From positions 1 through 64,000 of the IMG/VR virus record IMGVR_UViG_3300009320_000011: a DNA stretch of 64,000 bases; one strand, written 5' to 3'. The translations under genes and the position numbers were made by a program. The notes beneath the pieces are model-generated. The model was given only the letters and a program-made list of their open reading frames with translations. It did no database searches and was not told where the DNA came from. Source of the stretch: a virus. This document shows positions 40,251 through 49,259 of this stretch, piece by piece (position 1 is the stretch's first letter; every line of letters starts with the position of its first letter).

Positions 40251-41447
40251 ATGGAAAATAAAAGAAGTGAACTCGCTGAGTTATTAGCGAACACGCTTAA
40301 TAATAAATTTAAAGCAACCAATTATAAAACAGCCTATTTTCTTGAAGACGATCCCGATGCACCCACAAATGTAAATGAGTGGGTGCCAACTGGGTCATCT
40401 ATACTTGATATTAAAATATCAAATAAACCAAATGGAGGATTTCCCGTTGGTCGTATAATTGAGCTTCTAGGATTGGAGGCTAGCGGAAAATCTTTACTAG
40501 CCGCGCATGCACTAGCCAATACACAGAAACTGGGAGGCATAGCAGTTTATATTGAAACTGAAAGTTCAGTAAGCAAAGAATTTCTAAGAGCAATCGGGGT
40601 TGATTTGAAGAATTTGGTATATGTACCACTTGATACAATTGAAGACGTATTTGAAGCGATTGAATCAATTATCGAAAAAATCAGAAAAACAAGTAAAGAT
40701 GTTCTAGTAACTATAGTAGTTGACTCAGTTGCAGCAACAACTACAAAACTGGAAATGTCATCTGACTATGATAAAGCCGGATATAATACTGGTAAGTCTA
40801 TTATCATTTCACAGGCCTTACGTAAAATAACCAATACAATCGCTCGTGAGCGAGTGTGTTTAATATTCACAAATCAGCTTAGAAAAAACATGAACTCAAT
40901 GCCTGGAACCGATCCATATACCACAAGTGGTGGTATGGCTCTTGCGTTTCATTCATCTGTTAGAATCCGATTGAGAAATATGGGCAAATTAAAAACCAAG
41001 GCAGGCGGTGTTGAAGAAGTAGTCGGTATGAAGACTCGAGTTGTTATTACAAAGAACCGAGTTGGTCCACCGTGGAAGGAATTGGTGTATGATATATATT
41101 TCAATTCTGGAATTGATAATTGTGGTGGTTGGTTGACCACAATGAAGGAAAGAAAACTTGTCAAACAAGCGGGAGCTTGGTACGAGTATACAGATAAAGA
41201 TACTGGTGAAGTTCTAAAATTTCAATCTAAAACATTTGAATCAGACATATTATCTGATGAAACTAGAAAAGAAACAATATATAATGATATATGTAATTCA
41301 TTGATATCAAAATATAGAGCCAATGAAGATGGTGGTATTGATGATATCAAAGTTGATGAGAACATATATGATGAAGATATTGATGAACTAACAGACTCGG
41401 AAGATGATGCAAAACCATCAGCAAAAATAAAACCAAATGTCAAATAA
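40251..41447 (+). CDS. uvsX: Recombinase UvsX (RecA/Rad51 family)
   Basis: 398 aa (T4 UvsX 391). Walker A GLEASGKS (about residues 75-82), the catalytic Glu region VYIETESS, Walker B VTIVVDSVAATTTK, and loop elements LIFTNQLRKNMNSMPGTDPY, then TTSGGMALAF. The acidic C-terminus (DEDIDELTDSEDDAK) ends in a basic KIKPNVK. It catalyses strand exchange for recombination-dependent replication together with gp32. The stop is followed by AGGAG and a large hairpin before the nuclease gene. Confidence 0.92.
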   Translation: MENKRSELAELLANTLNNKFKATNYKTAYFLEDDPDAPTNVNEWVPTGSSILDIKISNKPNGGFPVGRIIELLGLEASGKSLLAAHALANTQKLGGIAVYIETESSVSKEFLRAIGVDLKNLVYVPLDTIEDVFEAIESIIEKIRKTSKDVLVTIVVDSVAATTTKLEMSSDYDKAGYNTGKSIIISQALRKITNTIARERVCLIFTNQLRKNMNSMPGTDPYTTSGGMALAFHSSVRIRLRNMGKLKTKAGGVEEVVGMKTRVVITKNRVGPPWKELVYDIYFNSGIDNCGGWLTTMKERKLVKQAGAWYEYTDKDTGEVLKFQSKTFESDILSDETRKETIYNDICNSLISKYRANEDGGIDDIKVDENIYDEDIDELTDSEDDAKPSAKIKPNVK

Positions 41448-41468
41448 TATAATAAATAGGAGTAAAGC

Positions 41469-41521
41469 AGAGTCCATCCACCAAGACATTAATTCAAAGG
41501 TGTTGATAGTGGATGGACTTT
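41469..41521 (+). other. 11-bp perfect inverted repeat at broken 5' nuclease start
   Basis: Arms AGTCCATCCAC (41471-41481) and GTGGATGGACT (41509-41519), extendable by a G-U and an A-U pair to 13 bp; loop 27 bases. The 3' arm encodes the conserved V-D-G-L, and the in-frame TAA begins at 41521. Confidence 0.85.
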
Positions 41522-41562
41522 AACTCAACTTATATATTCGTTGTTTTGCCGCTATACCCGCA

Positions 41563-42462
41563 ATGAATGGCGAAGGATATCATGTCGGTGGTATAACAGG
41601 ATTTTTGAAATCAATTGCGTATGCCATCCGACAATTTAATCCAACAAGATGTATAATTGTGTTTGATGGAAAAAATGGATCGGTTAGACGCAGGAAATTA
41701 TACCCAGATTATAAACATAAAAGTACTATTTCATCAAAGTATAATCGGATGTATAAAAATGATGCTGACGAAGTGGCATCGATGAAAAAACAATTTTCTA
41801 GATTACTTGATTATTTAAGTACTTTACCTATATCTATAATATCAATAGATGGTATTGAAGCTGATGATACAATAGCATATGCATCAACTGAAATACTAAA
41901 AGATAGTGATGTAGTTATATTATCAACTGATAGGGATTTCTTACAATTGGTCGACAAACGAATCAATGTGTGGAGTCCTATTAAAAAGATACTATATAAT
42001 GTTGATACAATTAAAGAGGAATTTGGTATAAGTCCTAATAATTTTTTATTGTATAAAATGTTCGTCGGAGATAATTCAGATAATATTCCGGGAATCAAGG
42101 GAGTTGGAATTAAAACAATTGAAAAAAGATTTTCATTTCTAAAAGAGGACAAAGAATATAGCATTAATGATATTATTAATGAATGTGTATTAAATCAAAA
42201 TACTAAAATCAAAATATATGATTCCGTAATAAACCAAAAAGATCAACTGTTGTTAAATAAACAACTGATGGATTTGAAAAATTTAGACATATCAGGAAAC
42301 TCAAAATTATTAATAGGATATAAAATAGAAGAGAAAATAGAAAGCTTAAATAAAATAGCATTCGTTGGAATGTTATTAAAGGATGATATTATTAACTTGG
42401 TTGGTGATGTACATTTCTGGCTAAAAAACTCATTCGATAAATTGAACTACTATGCAAAGTGA
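41563..42462 (+). CDS. 5'-3' exonuclease / RNase H (FEN family), N-terminus interrupted
   Basis: 299 aa from ATG 41563. Family motifs are GGITGFLKSIAYAIRQFNPT, CIIVFDGKNGSVRRRKLYPD, IDGIEADDTIAYASTEIL, STDRDFLQLV and the helix-hairpin-helix FVGDNSDNIPGIKGVGIKT. The usual N-terminal residues with the first metal-binding Asp are missing from this start. They are present just upstream in the same frame as SKVLIVDGL, then TAA, then LNLYIRCFAAIPAMNG. The real protein may depend on bypass of TAA, or the gene may be damaged. It removes RNA primers from lagging strands in T4. Its 3' end overlaps the helicase gene. Confidence 0.8.
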   Translation: MNGEGYHVGGITGFLKSIAYAIRQFNPTRCIIVFDGKNGSVRRRKLYPDYKHKSTISSKYNRMYKNDADEVASMKKQFSRLLDYLSTLPISIISIDGIEADDTIAYASTEILKDSDVVILSTDRDFLQLVDKRINVWSPIKKILYNVDTIKEEFGISPNNFLLYKMFVGDNSDNIPGIKGVGIKTIEKRFSFLKEDKEYSINDIINECVLNQNTKIKIYDSVINQKDQLLLNKQLMDLKNLDISGNSKLLIGYKIEEKIESLNKIAFVGMLLKDDIINLVGDVHFWLKNSFDKLNYYAK

Positions 42463-43846
42463 TAACTTAAAAGAACACGACGATAACTTTCAAGCTAAAT
42501 TAATAGCTTCTTTTATCACTGATAAGTTTTTCTTTCAACAAGTAATTGATGTTATTGATCCAAAGCATTTTACTACAGAGATGGACCAGTTTGTCGTTAA
42601 ATTAATGTTTGATCACTTTTTGGATTATAAACAATTACCGACAGGAACTGTAATAAAAACTGAAATTGAAAAGATTAAAGATGATGTATTGAGATCATCA
42701 ATATATGATAGATTAAAAAAAGTTCAATCGGTTATTGACTCGACTGATTTACAATATGTCAAGGATGAATATTTGAAATTCTGTCTAACCAAAGAAATCG
42801 AATCAGCACTAATAAAATCAGCTGACTTATTACAAGTTGGTGAATTAGATGGAATAAAAACACTAGTCAGTAATGCATTTAATTCAATATCGGATCGCGA
42901 TTTTGGTCATAATTACTTAAAAGGATTTGAAGATAGATACGAGAAAGATATCCGAAATCCAATACCAACTCCATGGCCGGTTATTAATAAAATAATGGAT
43001 GGCGGATTATCTGGAGGAGAACTTGGGTGTGTAATCTCACCGCCCGGAAGAGGAAAAACATGGAGTTTGTCGGCAATTGGTTCTCACGCTCTTAAGATTG
43101 GAAAAAATGTATTACATTATACACTTGAAATTAATGAGCATTATGTGGCAAAACGATATGATTCAATATACAGCGGCGTACCATTTTCAGAACTAAGGTT
43201 CAAAAAAGAAGAGGTATTTGATAGTATTAAAAGTTATGATGAATCAACTCTAATAATAAAAAAATATGGTGGCAAAAAAGCATCAATACAAACTCTTACT
43301 GCTCATATTGAAAAATGTATCAATAATGGAATAAAGCCAGATTTGATTGTTGTAGATTATGCTGATTTACTAAAACCTACAATATATCATAATAAAGAAT
43401 CACATGCGATATTGCAAGACATATATGTCGACTTATGCGTATTGGCCGAAGAATATAATATACCGTGCTGGACTGCATCACAAACCGGAAGACATGCTAT
43501 AAACTTAGATATTATTGAAGATGATTCAATTGCCGGATCATATGGCAAAATAATGGAATCATATTTTGTTATGACAGTATCAAGAAATGTAACAGATAAA
43601 GAAGGCGGAACAGCAAAAATCTTTGTGGCAAAGAATAGATTTGGTCCAGATGGATTAACTTTTCCTTCGAAATTTAATGCAAGCAACGGCCGGATATTGA
43701 TATATGAAAAAGATAGCATTGAAGGAAAAAAAGTAACGAATGATCTAGACAATGATATACCAACAAGAGTTGAATTACGTGATAGGTTCAATGATTTGAT
43801 GGGCAAAGACAAAAAATTAGATGATAAAAAAATAGATTTAGGATAA
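42452..43846 (+). CDS. 41: Replicative DNA helicase, T4 gp41-like (DnaB family)
   Basis: 464 aa. N-terminal helical domain; RecA-like ATPase with Walker A SPPGRGKTW, ALKIGKNVLHYTLEINEHYV (conserved Glu), Walker B DLIVVDYADLLKP, WTASQTGRH and an arginine-finger-like KNRFGPDGLTF. The acidic/basic C-terminal tail is flexible. It unwinds DNA at the fork. Unlike several neighbours it is unbroken, although gp41 is a known host of split inteins in related environmental phages. Confidence 0.92.
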   Translation: MQSDNLKEHDDNFQAKLIASFITDKFFFQQVIDVIDPKHFTTEMDQFVVKLMFDHFLDYKQLPTGTVIKTEIEKIKDDVLRSSIYDRLKKVQSVIDSTDLQYVKDEYLKFCLTKEIESALIKSADLLQVGELDGIKTLVSNAFNSISDRDFGHNYLKGFEDRYEKDIRNPIPTPWPVINKIMDGGLSGGELGCVISPPGRGKTWSLSAIGSHALKIGKNVLHYTLEINEHYVAKRYDSIYSGVPFSELRFKKEEVFDSIKSYDESTLIIKKYGGKKASIQTLTAHIEKCINNGIKPDLIVVDYADLLKPTIYHNKESHAILQDIYVDLCVLAEEYNIPCWTASQTGRHAINLDIIEDDSIAGSYGKIMESYFVMTVSRNVTDKEGGTAKIFVAKNRFGPDGLTFPSKFNASNGRILIYEKDSIEGKKVTNDLDNDIPTRVELRDRFNDLMGKDKKLDDKKIDLG

Positions 43847-43867
43847 TATTTAGGAGGATATATATAC

Positions 43868-45070
43868 ATGCTATACAATTATAATGATGTTTTAGAAAAA
43901 ACAAAACAGTATTTTGATGGTGATGAGTTAGCAGCTATAGCTTGGATCAATAAATACGCTTTAAAGGACTCAGATAAAAATATATATGAGCTAACTCCAG
44001 ATGATATGCACAATAGACTGGCTGATGAAATATCTAGAGTGGAAAATACATATGATAATCCAATAACCAGACAACAAATATATGAATTATTAAAAGACTT
44101 TCAATATGTTATTCCACAAGGCGGACCAATGGCCGGCATAGGAAATAACTATCAGATTACATCCTTATCAAATTGTTTTGTCGTTGGCAGTGATCCACCG
44201 GCAGATTCATATGGTGGTATATTAAAAACTGACGAACAACAAGTTCAACTGATGAAACGTAGGGGAGGAGTTGGACATGATTTGTCGCACTTAAGACCAT
44301 CAAATTCATCTGTACAAAATTCAGCATTAACGTCAACTGGTGTTACTTCATTTATGGAGAGATATTCTAATTCAACTAGGGAAGTAGCACAAGACGGTCG
44401 TCGTGGTGCTTTAATGCTAACACTATCGATAAAACACCCCGATGTACTTGAATTTATTAAGATTAAATCTAATTTAGATAAAGTTACTGGAGCAAATGTG
44501 TCTATAAAATTGACTGATGAATTTTTGAAATCGGTTATTGCTGATAAAAAATTTACACATACATTTCCAATTAATGCAACTGGCGATGATATAAAACAGA
44601 CAAAAGAAGTTAATGCTATTGACTTATGGAATCAAATTGTATTTAATGCTTGGAATACTGCTGAACCTGGAATATTATTTTGGGATAAAATTATATCTGA
44701 AAGTCCAGCTGATTGTTATAAATCAGATGGATTTGAAACAGTGAGCACGAATCCATGTGTTTCGGGCGATACAATAATAACAACCAATATTGGCAAATTG
44801 ACAGTTAAAGAAATTTTTGAAAGATTTAATAATGGTGAAAAATTTATTATTGATTCGTTTAATGTTAAAGAAAACAAACTAGAAAAAGATGAAATAGAGG
44901 ATATATTATTGACAAAAAGAAATGCGAATACTATAGAATTAATTTTAGAAGATAATTCAACACTTGTTTTAACACCAGACCATAAAGTGTTTACTAAAAA
45001 TAGAGGATGGGTCAATGCGTGCCAGCTTTGTGAAGAAGATATTTTATTAAAGATTGATGAAAAAAGTTGA
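43868..45070 (+). CDS. nrdJ: Class II ribonucleotide reductase, N-part fused to split-intein N-half
   Basis: 400 residues. Residues 1-296 are the N-terminal part of a B12-dependent ribonucleotide reductase (GPMAGIGNNYQITSLSNCFV, MKRRGGVGHDLSHLRPSNSS, AQDGRRGALMLTLSIKHPDV), stopping at STNP. Cys297 starts an intein N-half of 104 residues: block A CVSGDTIITT and block B LVLTPDHKVFTKNRGW with the catalytic Thr/His. The frame ends DEKS-stop without the C-terminal intein blocks. The matching C-half is at 45885. Protein trans-splicing would join TNP to CSEIPL, so the +1 Cys is the radical (thiyl) cysteine of the reductase. Confidence 0.9.
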   Translation: MLYNYNDVLEKTKQYFDGDELAAIAWINKYALKDSDKNIYELTPDDMHNRLADEISRVENTYDNPITRQQIYELLKDFQYVIPQGGPMAGIGNNYQITSLSNCFVVGSDPPADSYGGILKTDEQQVQLMKRRGGVGHDLSHLRPSNSSVQNSALTSTGVTSFMERYSNSTREVAQDGRRGALMLTLSIKHPDVLEFIKIKSNLDKVTGANVSIKLTDEFLKSVIADKKFTHTFPINATGDDIKQTKEVNAIDLWNQIVFNAWNTAEPGILFWDKIISESPADCYKSDGFETVSTNPCVSGDTIITTNIGKLTVKEIFERFNNGEKFIIDSFNVKENKLEKDEIEDILLTKRNANTIELILEDNSTLVLTPDHKVFTKNRGWVNACQLCEEDILLKIDEKS

Positions 45071-45120
45071 AAAATTTATTTTCGTGATATATATAGTATA
45101 TTAAAGATGGGCACAGATTT

Positions 45121-45888
45121 ATGGAAAATGAAAATTTAGATGAGTTTAGAAATTTTATATCTGATATATATGAGCAAAAATTTTTTGATGTTAAAGGTAA
45201 GGCGCGATTTCATAATATTGAAAAAATTAAAAATGACAAAAGATATGAAAATTCTAAAAAGATTATTGAAAAATATTATTATGAAAAAGGATTTGGCATA
45301 AAATATTTTATAAAATATTTCAAATTGAATGTTTCTTACCCAGTTCTTAGAAAGTGTTTCTTAAATTTTTTTGAAATAAAATTGAGGAGTTATGAAGAAA
45401 TAACAGATAATTTACGCAAACTAAGAAGGGAAAAAATAGAATATGAGAGAGAAAACAATATGGGATGGTTTTCTGAAGAATCAAGAAGAAAGACAAAAAT
45501 AAGAAATTCTATACAGAGGGGGATCCAAGGTTATTTTTTTAATGAGAGCAGAAATAAATTCGTTTGGTTAAGAAGTTCTTGGGAATATATTTTTGCAAAA
45601 TGGCTTAATAAAAATAAATTTGATTGGGACGTTGAAGTAGAAATGTATAATGTGGGAGGCAAGAAATATAGGCCAGATTTCTTTATATTTGAAAATAGCA
45701 AGATAACAAAAATTATAGAAGTTAAAGGCTATTGGAAAAATAATAATTGGAAATTTGAAGTATTAGGTGAACAATTAAAAGATAAAAATATAGAATTTAT
45801 TTTGATAGAAAATATTTTACCCTATTGTTCACTTAAATTCAAAGATGAGGTGGAAACTTGGAAACTAGAAAGAAAGGCAGACAAATGA
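45121..45888 (+). CDS. Free-standing homing endonuclease in split intein 1 (PD-(D/E)XK)
   Basis: 255 aa. The N-terminal 100 residues are helical and charged (possible DNA-binding domain). The C-terminal part has the nuclease core SRNKFVWLRSSWEYIFAKWL, GKKYRPDFFIFENSK and IIEVKGYWKNNN (D...ExK). It sits exactly between the two halves of the first split intein, in the same orientation, and its TGA overlaps the ATG of the C-half (ATGA). A promoter-like AT box (GATATATATAGTATATTAAAG) lies upstream. This is the fractured-gene arrangement described for environmental phage-like sequences. Confidence 0.85.
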   Translation: MENENLDEFRNFISDIYEQKFFDVKGKARFHNIEKIKNDKRYENSKKIIEKYYYEKGFGIKYFIKYFKLNVSYPVLRKCFLNFFEIKLRSYEEITDNLRKLRREKIEYERENNMGWFSEESRRKTKIRNSIQRGIQGYFFNESRNKFVWLRSSWEYIFAKWLNKNKFDWDVEVEMYNVGGKKYRPDFFIFENSKITKIIEVKGYWKNNNWKFEVLGEQLKDKNIEFILIENILPYCSLKFKDEVETWKLERKADK

Positions 45889-46931
45889 AAGTTATAGAAA
45901 CAAAAATAAAAAAAATCAATATTCATAAGAATGAAACTGTTTATGATTTGAAAGTTAAAAAAAATAATAACTTTTTTGCTAATGATTTATTGGTCCACAA
46001 TTGTTCAGAAATTCCGTTGTGTATTTTTGATTCTTGTCGTCTATTAGCAATAAATTTATATAGTTATGTTTCAAATCCATTTACAAAAAAAGCAAAATTT
46101 GATTTTGATTTGTTTAAACAACATATTGGATTTGTTACACGTATTATGGACGATATTATTGATTTGGAGCTTGAAAAAATTAAAGTGATTATTACAAAAA
46201 TAGATAATGATCCAGAACTACCCGAGATTAAATTGGTTGAAAAACGCCTATGGGAAAATATTTATCACAAAACATCAGCTGGTCGCAGAACAGGAATTGG
46301 AATCACAGCTGAAGGAGACATGTTAGCCGCATTGGGTATTCAATATGCTAGTAAAAAGGCCATTGGATTCTCTACACGCGTGCATAAATTATTGGCAATA
46401 GAATCATATCGTGAATCAATTAATCTATCAAAAGAGAGAGGTAGTTTTTCAATATGGAATTTAGATAAAGAAAAAGATAATCCATTTATTAAAAGAATAA
46501 TGGAAGCTGAACCTGATTTATTGGATGATTACAAAAAATATGGTAGACGAAATATATCAATGTTAACTGTCGCGCCGACTGGGTGTTTAGTTGATTCAAC
46601 TAAAATTAAAACAGATCACGGATATATAACATTGGCAGAATTATTTTTGGTTAATGGATATGATCTGGAGAGACTTAGGGGACTACGAGATATGTGGATA
46701 GAACCAACCCAGGATATATATGTGTATAATATATTTGGTGAGAAGAATAGAATCACGAAATTATATTGGGCGGGTGAATATAACACGAAAAGAATTAGAT
46801 TGAGCGATGATAATTTGTTGGAGTCAACCATGAATCATAAATTTTTAGTTAAACTAAATAATAAAGAAGCAATATGGAAGAAGGCAGTTGATTTACGGGT
46901 TGGTGATATTATTATTAAGAAAATTGAATAA
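45885..46931 (+). CDS. nrdJ: Ribonucleotide reductase middle part flanked by C-half of intein 1 and N-half of intein 2
   Basis: 348 aa from ATG 45885. Residues 1-39 are the C-half of intein 1, ending in the blocks TVYDLKVKKNNNFFAND and LLVHN before the +1 Cys. Residues 40-233 are the reductase middle part (CSEIPLCIFDSCRLLAINLY to SMLTVAPTG). Cys234 starts intein 2 N-half of 115 residues (CLVDSTKIKTDHGYITLAEL; block B STMNHKFLVK). The protein therefore needs two trans-splicing reactions, one at each end. Two similar but distinct inteins must avoid cross-reaction. Confidence 0.9.
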   Translation: MKVIETKIKKINIHKNETVYDLKVKKNNNFFANDLLVHNCSEIPLCIFDSCRLLAINLYSYVSNPFTKKAKFDFDLFKQHIGFVTRIMDDIIDLELEKIKVIITKIDNDPELPEIKLVEKRLWENIYHKTSAGRRTGIGITAEGDMLAALGIQYASKKAIGFSTRVHKLLAIESYRESINLSKERGSFSIWNLDKEKDNPFIKRIMEAEPDLLDDYKKYGRRNISMLTVAPTGCLVDSTKIKTDHGYITLAELFLVNGYDLERLRGLRDMWIEPTQDIYVYNIFGEKNRITKLYWAGEYNTKRIRLSDDNLLESTMNHKFLVKLNNKEAIWKKAVDLRVGDIIIKKIE

Positions 46932-46956
46932 ATATTTGATATTTTTACTATTGCTC

Positions 46957-46975
46957 TATACTTATACTAAAGGAA
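46957..46975 (+). promoter_or_regulatory. Late-type promoter element before endonuclease
   Basis: TATACTTATACTAAAGGAA, same type as the elements at 16604 and 22499, followed by an RBS (AGGAG) and the GTG of the endonuclease. Confidence 0.45.
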
Positions 46976-46992
46976 CATAAATAGGAGCAATA

Positions 46993-48117
46993 GTGAGAAA
47001 TATAAAAAAAATATCGTATTTGGAAAAATATAACAAACTAGTTGAAGAACATGGACCAATAGAGGGAATGAATCAATATTACCGATTTATTAGGGGGGTG
47101 TCATTAGAAAAATATATATTGAAATATGGTGAAATAGATGGTAAGAAAAAATACGACGAATGGAAAGATATACAAAAGAATTCGGGGGTTTCTTTGGATA
47201 AAATGATTAAAAAATATGGTGAAATAGATGGTAAGAAAAAATATGAGAATTGGAAACAAGATACTAGACAAGATTTAAACGCGTTTATAAAAAGATATGG
47301 CCGCATTAGTGGTGAAGAAAAATATAATGAATTTAAAAGAAAATCATTGGCCGCATTATCTAAAGTGGATCAATCAAAAAAGAAGTCAATTAGAAAATTA
47401 AATTATTGGATGGATGTTACTAACGGTGATGTTCAACTTGCAAAAAGAAAATTATCCGAATATCAAAATACAGCAAGTTTAGATAAATTTATAAATAAAT
47501 ATGGGGATGTAGATGGTAAAAGACGGTATTTGGAAACAAATGCAAAAAGAGGAACGACACTACGAACAATGATCGAAAAATATGGTGAAGTAGAAGGTAA
47601 AGAAAAATACGAGATTTGGAGGAATACCAATAAGCACTTGAAAGAGGATTGGATAAAAAAATATGGTGAAGTAGACGGTAATAGGAGATATCTAGAATTA
47701 ACAAAAAAGAAAATAGAAAGAACCAAAAGATATTCTGATATTGGTTTGGAATTCTGTGAAGAAATATATAAGAAACTTTGTCATAAATATAGCAATTTTT
47801 ATTACGGGGAATCAGAATATATGTTTTTTATATTTGAAGATGATGTAAGGATAATAGTCCCAGATATGTATATAAAAGATATAAATTTGGTTATCGAATT
47901 TTATGGTGATTTCTGGCATAAAAATCCATTAATATATGATATTTCGCAAGAATTTGTAAAAGAAACATGGGAACGAGACGAAAAACGGATCTCCATACTA
48001 GAAAAGAAAATAAATTCCAATGTAATAATAGTGTGGGAATATGATTATCGCAAAGATCCGGATGGTGTAATAAATAAAATAGTGGATGAAATAATTATGA
48101 ATTATGGAAAAGATTAA
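46993..48117 (+). CDS. Free-standing homing endonuclease in split intein 2 (YGEVDG repeats + Vsr-like core)
   Basis: 374 aa, GTG start after AGGAG. Seven imperfect repeats of about 25-40 residues with the consensus (I)KKYGE(V/I)DGKKKY occupy residues 10-240 and are probably DNA-binding units. The nuclease core is DVRIIVPDMYIKDINLVIEF followed by YGDFWHKNP, the EDxHD/Vsr-like signature. It lies between the halves of split intein 2 and overlaps the C-half gene by 14 bases. The sequence is clearly different from the endonuclease in intein 1, so the two insertions were independent. Confidence 0.85.
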   Translation: MRNIKKISYLEKYNKLVEEHGPIEGMNQYYRFIRGVSLEKYILKYGEIDGKKKYDEWKDIQKNSGVSLDKMIKKYGEIDGKKKYENWKQDTRQDLNAFIKRYGRISGEEKYNEFKRKSLAALSKVDQSKKKSIRKLNYWMDVTNGDVQLAKRKLSEYQNTASLDKFINKYGDVDGKRRYLETNAKRGTTLRTMIEKYGEVEGKEKYEIWRNTNKHLKEDWIKKYGEVDGNRRYLELTKKKIERTKRYSDIGLEFCEEIYKKLCHKYSNFYYGESEYMFFIFEDDVRIIVPDMYIKDINLVIEFYGDFWHKNPLIYDISQEFVKETWERDEKRISILEKKINSNVIIVWEYDYRKDPDGVINKIVDEIIMNYGKD

Positions 48118-49255
48118 TATAGAGAATATACAATATGAAGAATTAACTGTGATTAGTGTAGATGATAATGTTGCTGAAACAATGGATATTGAAGTTGAGA
48201 ACGATCATTATTATGAACTAGATGGTGGGATATATTCGCACAATACTGTATCATTATTAACACAAACCACATCGGGCATTGAACCGTTATTTATGCCATA
48301 TTATAAAAGAAATAAAAAAATTAATTCAAATGATGTTGATGCAAAGGTACATCATACGGATGCTTCGGGTGATAGTTGGGAACAATATAATGTATTTCAT
48401 CCAAAACTAAAACACTGGATGGAATTGATGGGGCATACTAATATTGAGGATAAAATAGATGATGAGTTAAATAATATATTTGAAAAATCTCCATACTTTG
48501 GATCAACTGCAAATGACATTAATTGGTTGGATAAAGTTAAAATGCAAGGTGAAATACAAAAGTGGGTCGACCATTCAATATCAGTAACAGTTAATTTACC
48601 AAATACAGCAACAGAAGAATTAATATCAGATATATTTAAGCAGTCTTGGAAATCAGGCTGCAAGGGCATTACAGTATATCGCGATGGTTGTCGTGCCGGT
48701 GTTTTGATATCAAATAACGATTTAGATAGAAATGGGACTAAAATCCAACATAACTCAGCACCAAAACGTCCAAAAATACTTGATTGTGATATACACCAAA
48801 TAACAGCTCTTGGTAAAAAATGGGTTGTATTGGTTGGTTTATTAGAAGGAGATCCATATGAAGTTTTTGCATTCAAACAAGATAAAATAACTATATCACC
48901 AAAATTTACAAAAGGATTATTAACACGACATAAGAGCGGCCATTATAAACTAGAAATACCAGACACAATAGAATTCAATGATATTACAAATTTGTTTGAA
49001 CGTGATGAGCAAGAATCTCTCACTAGAATTTTATCATGGGGATTACGACACGGCGGCGGCGTTAAATATGCAATGGAACAACTGAATAAATCGGGTGAAT
49101 CAATAGCATCATTTAGTAAAGCTATTTCACGAACATTGAAAAAATATATTAATGACGGTGATAAATCTAGTGTGCTATGTCCTGAGTGTGGCGGTGAAAT
49201 GATATATCAAGAGGGATGCATACGCTGCAAATCTTGTTCGTGGAGTAAATGTTAA
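48104..49255 (+). CDS. nrdJ: Ribonucleotide reductase C-part with C-half of intein 2
   Basis: 383 aa. Residues 1-47 are the intein C-half (DNVAETMDIEVENDHYYELD, GGIYSHN) before +1 Thr. The extein starts TVSLLTQTTSGIEPLFMPYY and rejoins the preceding APTG to the canonical APTGTVSLL. It continues with DHSISVTVNLPNTATEELIS and CKGITVYRDGCR, and ends in a zinc-ribbon-like CPECGGEMIYQEGCIRCKSC, usual for class II enzymes. The three pieces together supply a full-length reductase that makes deoxyribonucleotides for replication. Confidence 0.9.
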   Translation: MEKINIENIQYEELTVISVDDNVAETMDIEVENDHYYELDGGIYSHNTVSLLTQTTSGIEPLFMPYYKRNKKINSNDVDAKVHHTDASGDSWEQYNVFHPKLKHWMELMGHTNIEDKIDDELNNIFEKSPYFGSTANDINWLDKVKMQGEIQKWVDHSISVTVNLPNTATEELISDIFKQSWKSGCKGITVYRDGCRAGVLISNNDLDRNGTKIQHNSAPKRPKILDCDIHQITALGKKWVVLVGLLEGDPYEVFAFKQDKITISPKFTKGLLTRHKSGHYKLEIPDTIEFNDITNLFERDEQESLTRILSWGLRHGGGVKYAMEQLNKSGESIASFSKAISRTLKKYINDGDKSSVLCPECGGEMIYQEGCIRCKSCSWSKC

Positions 49256-49259
49256 AATT

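Noticed and set aside
41533-41540. TATATTCG box upstream of the nuclease ATG at 41563
   Set aside because: No TTG at 19 or 20 bases upstream; the bases encode the conserved L-Y-I-R of the interrupted nuclease, so the match is probably accidental.
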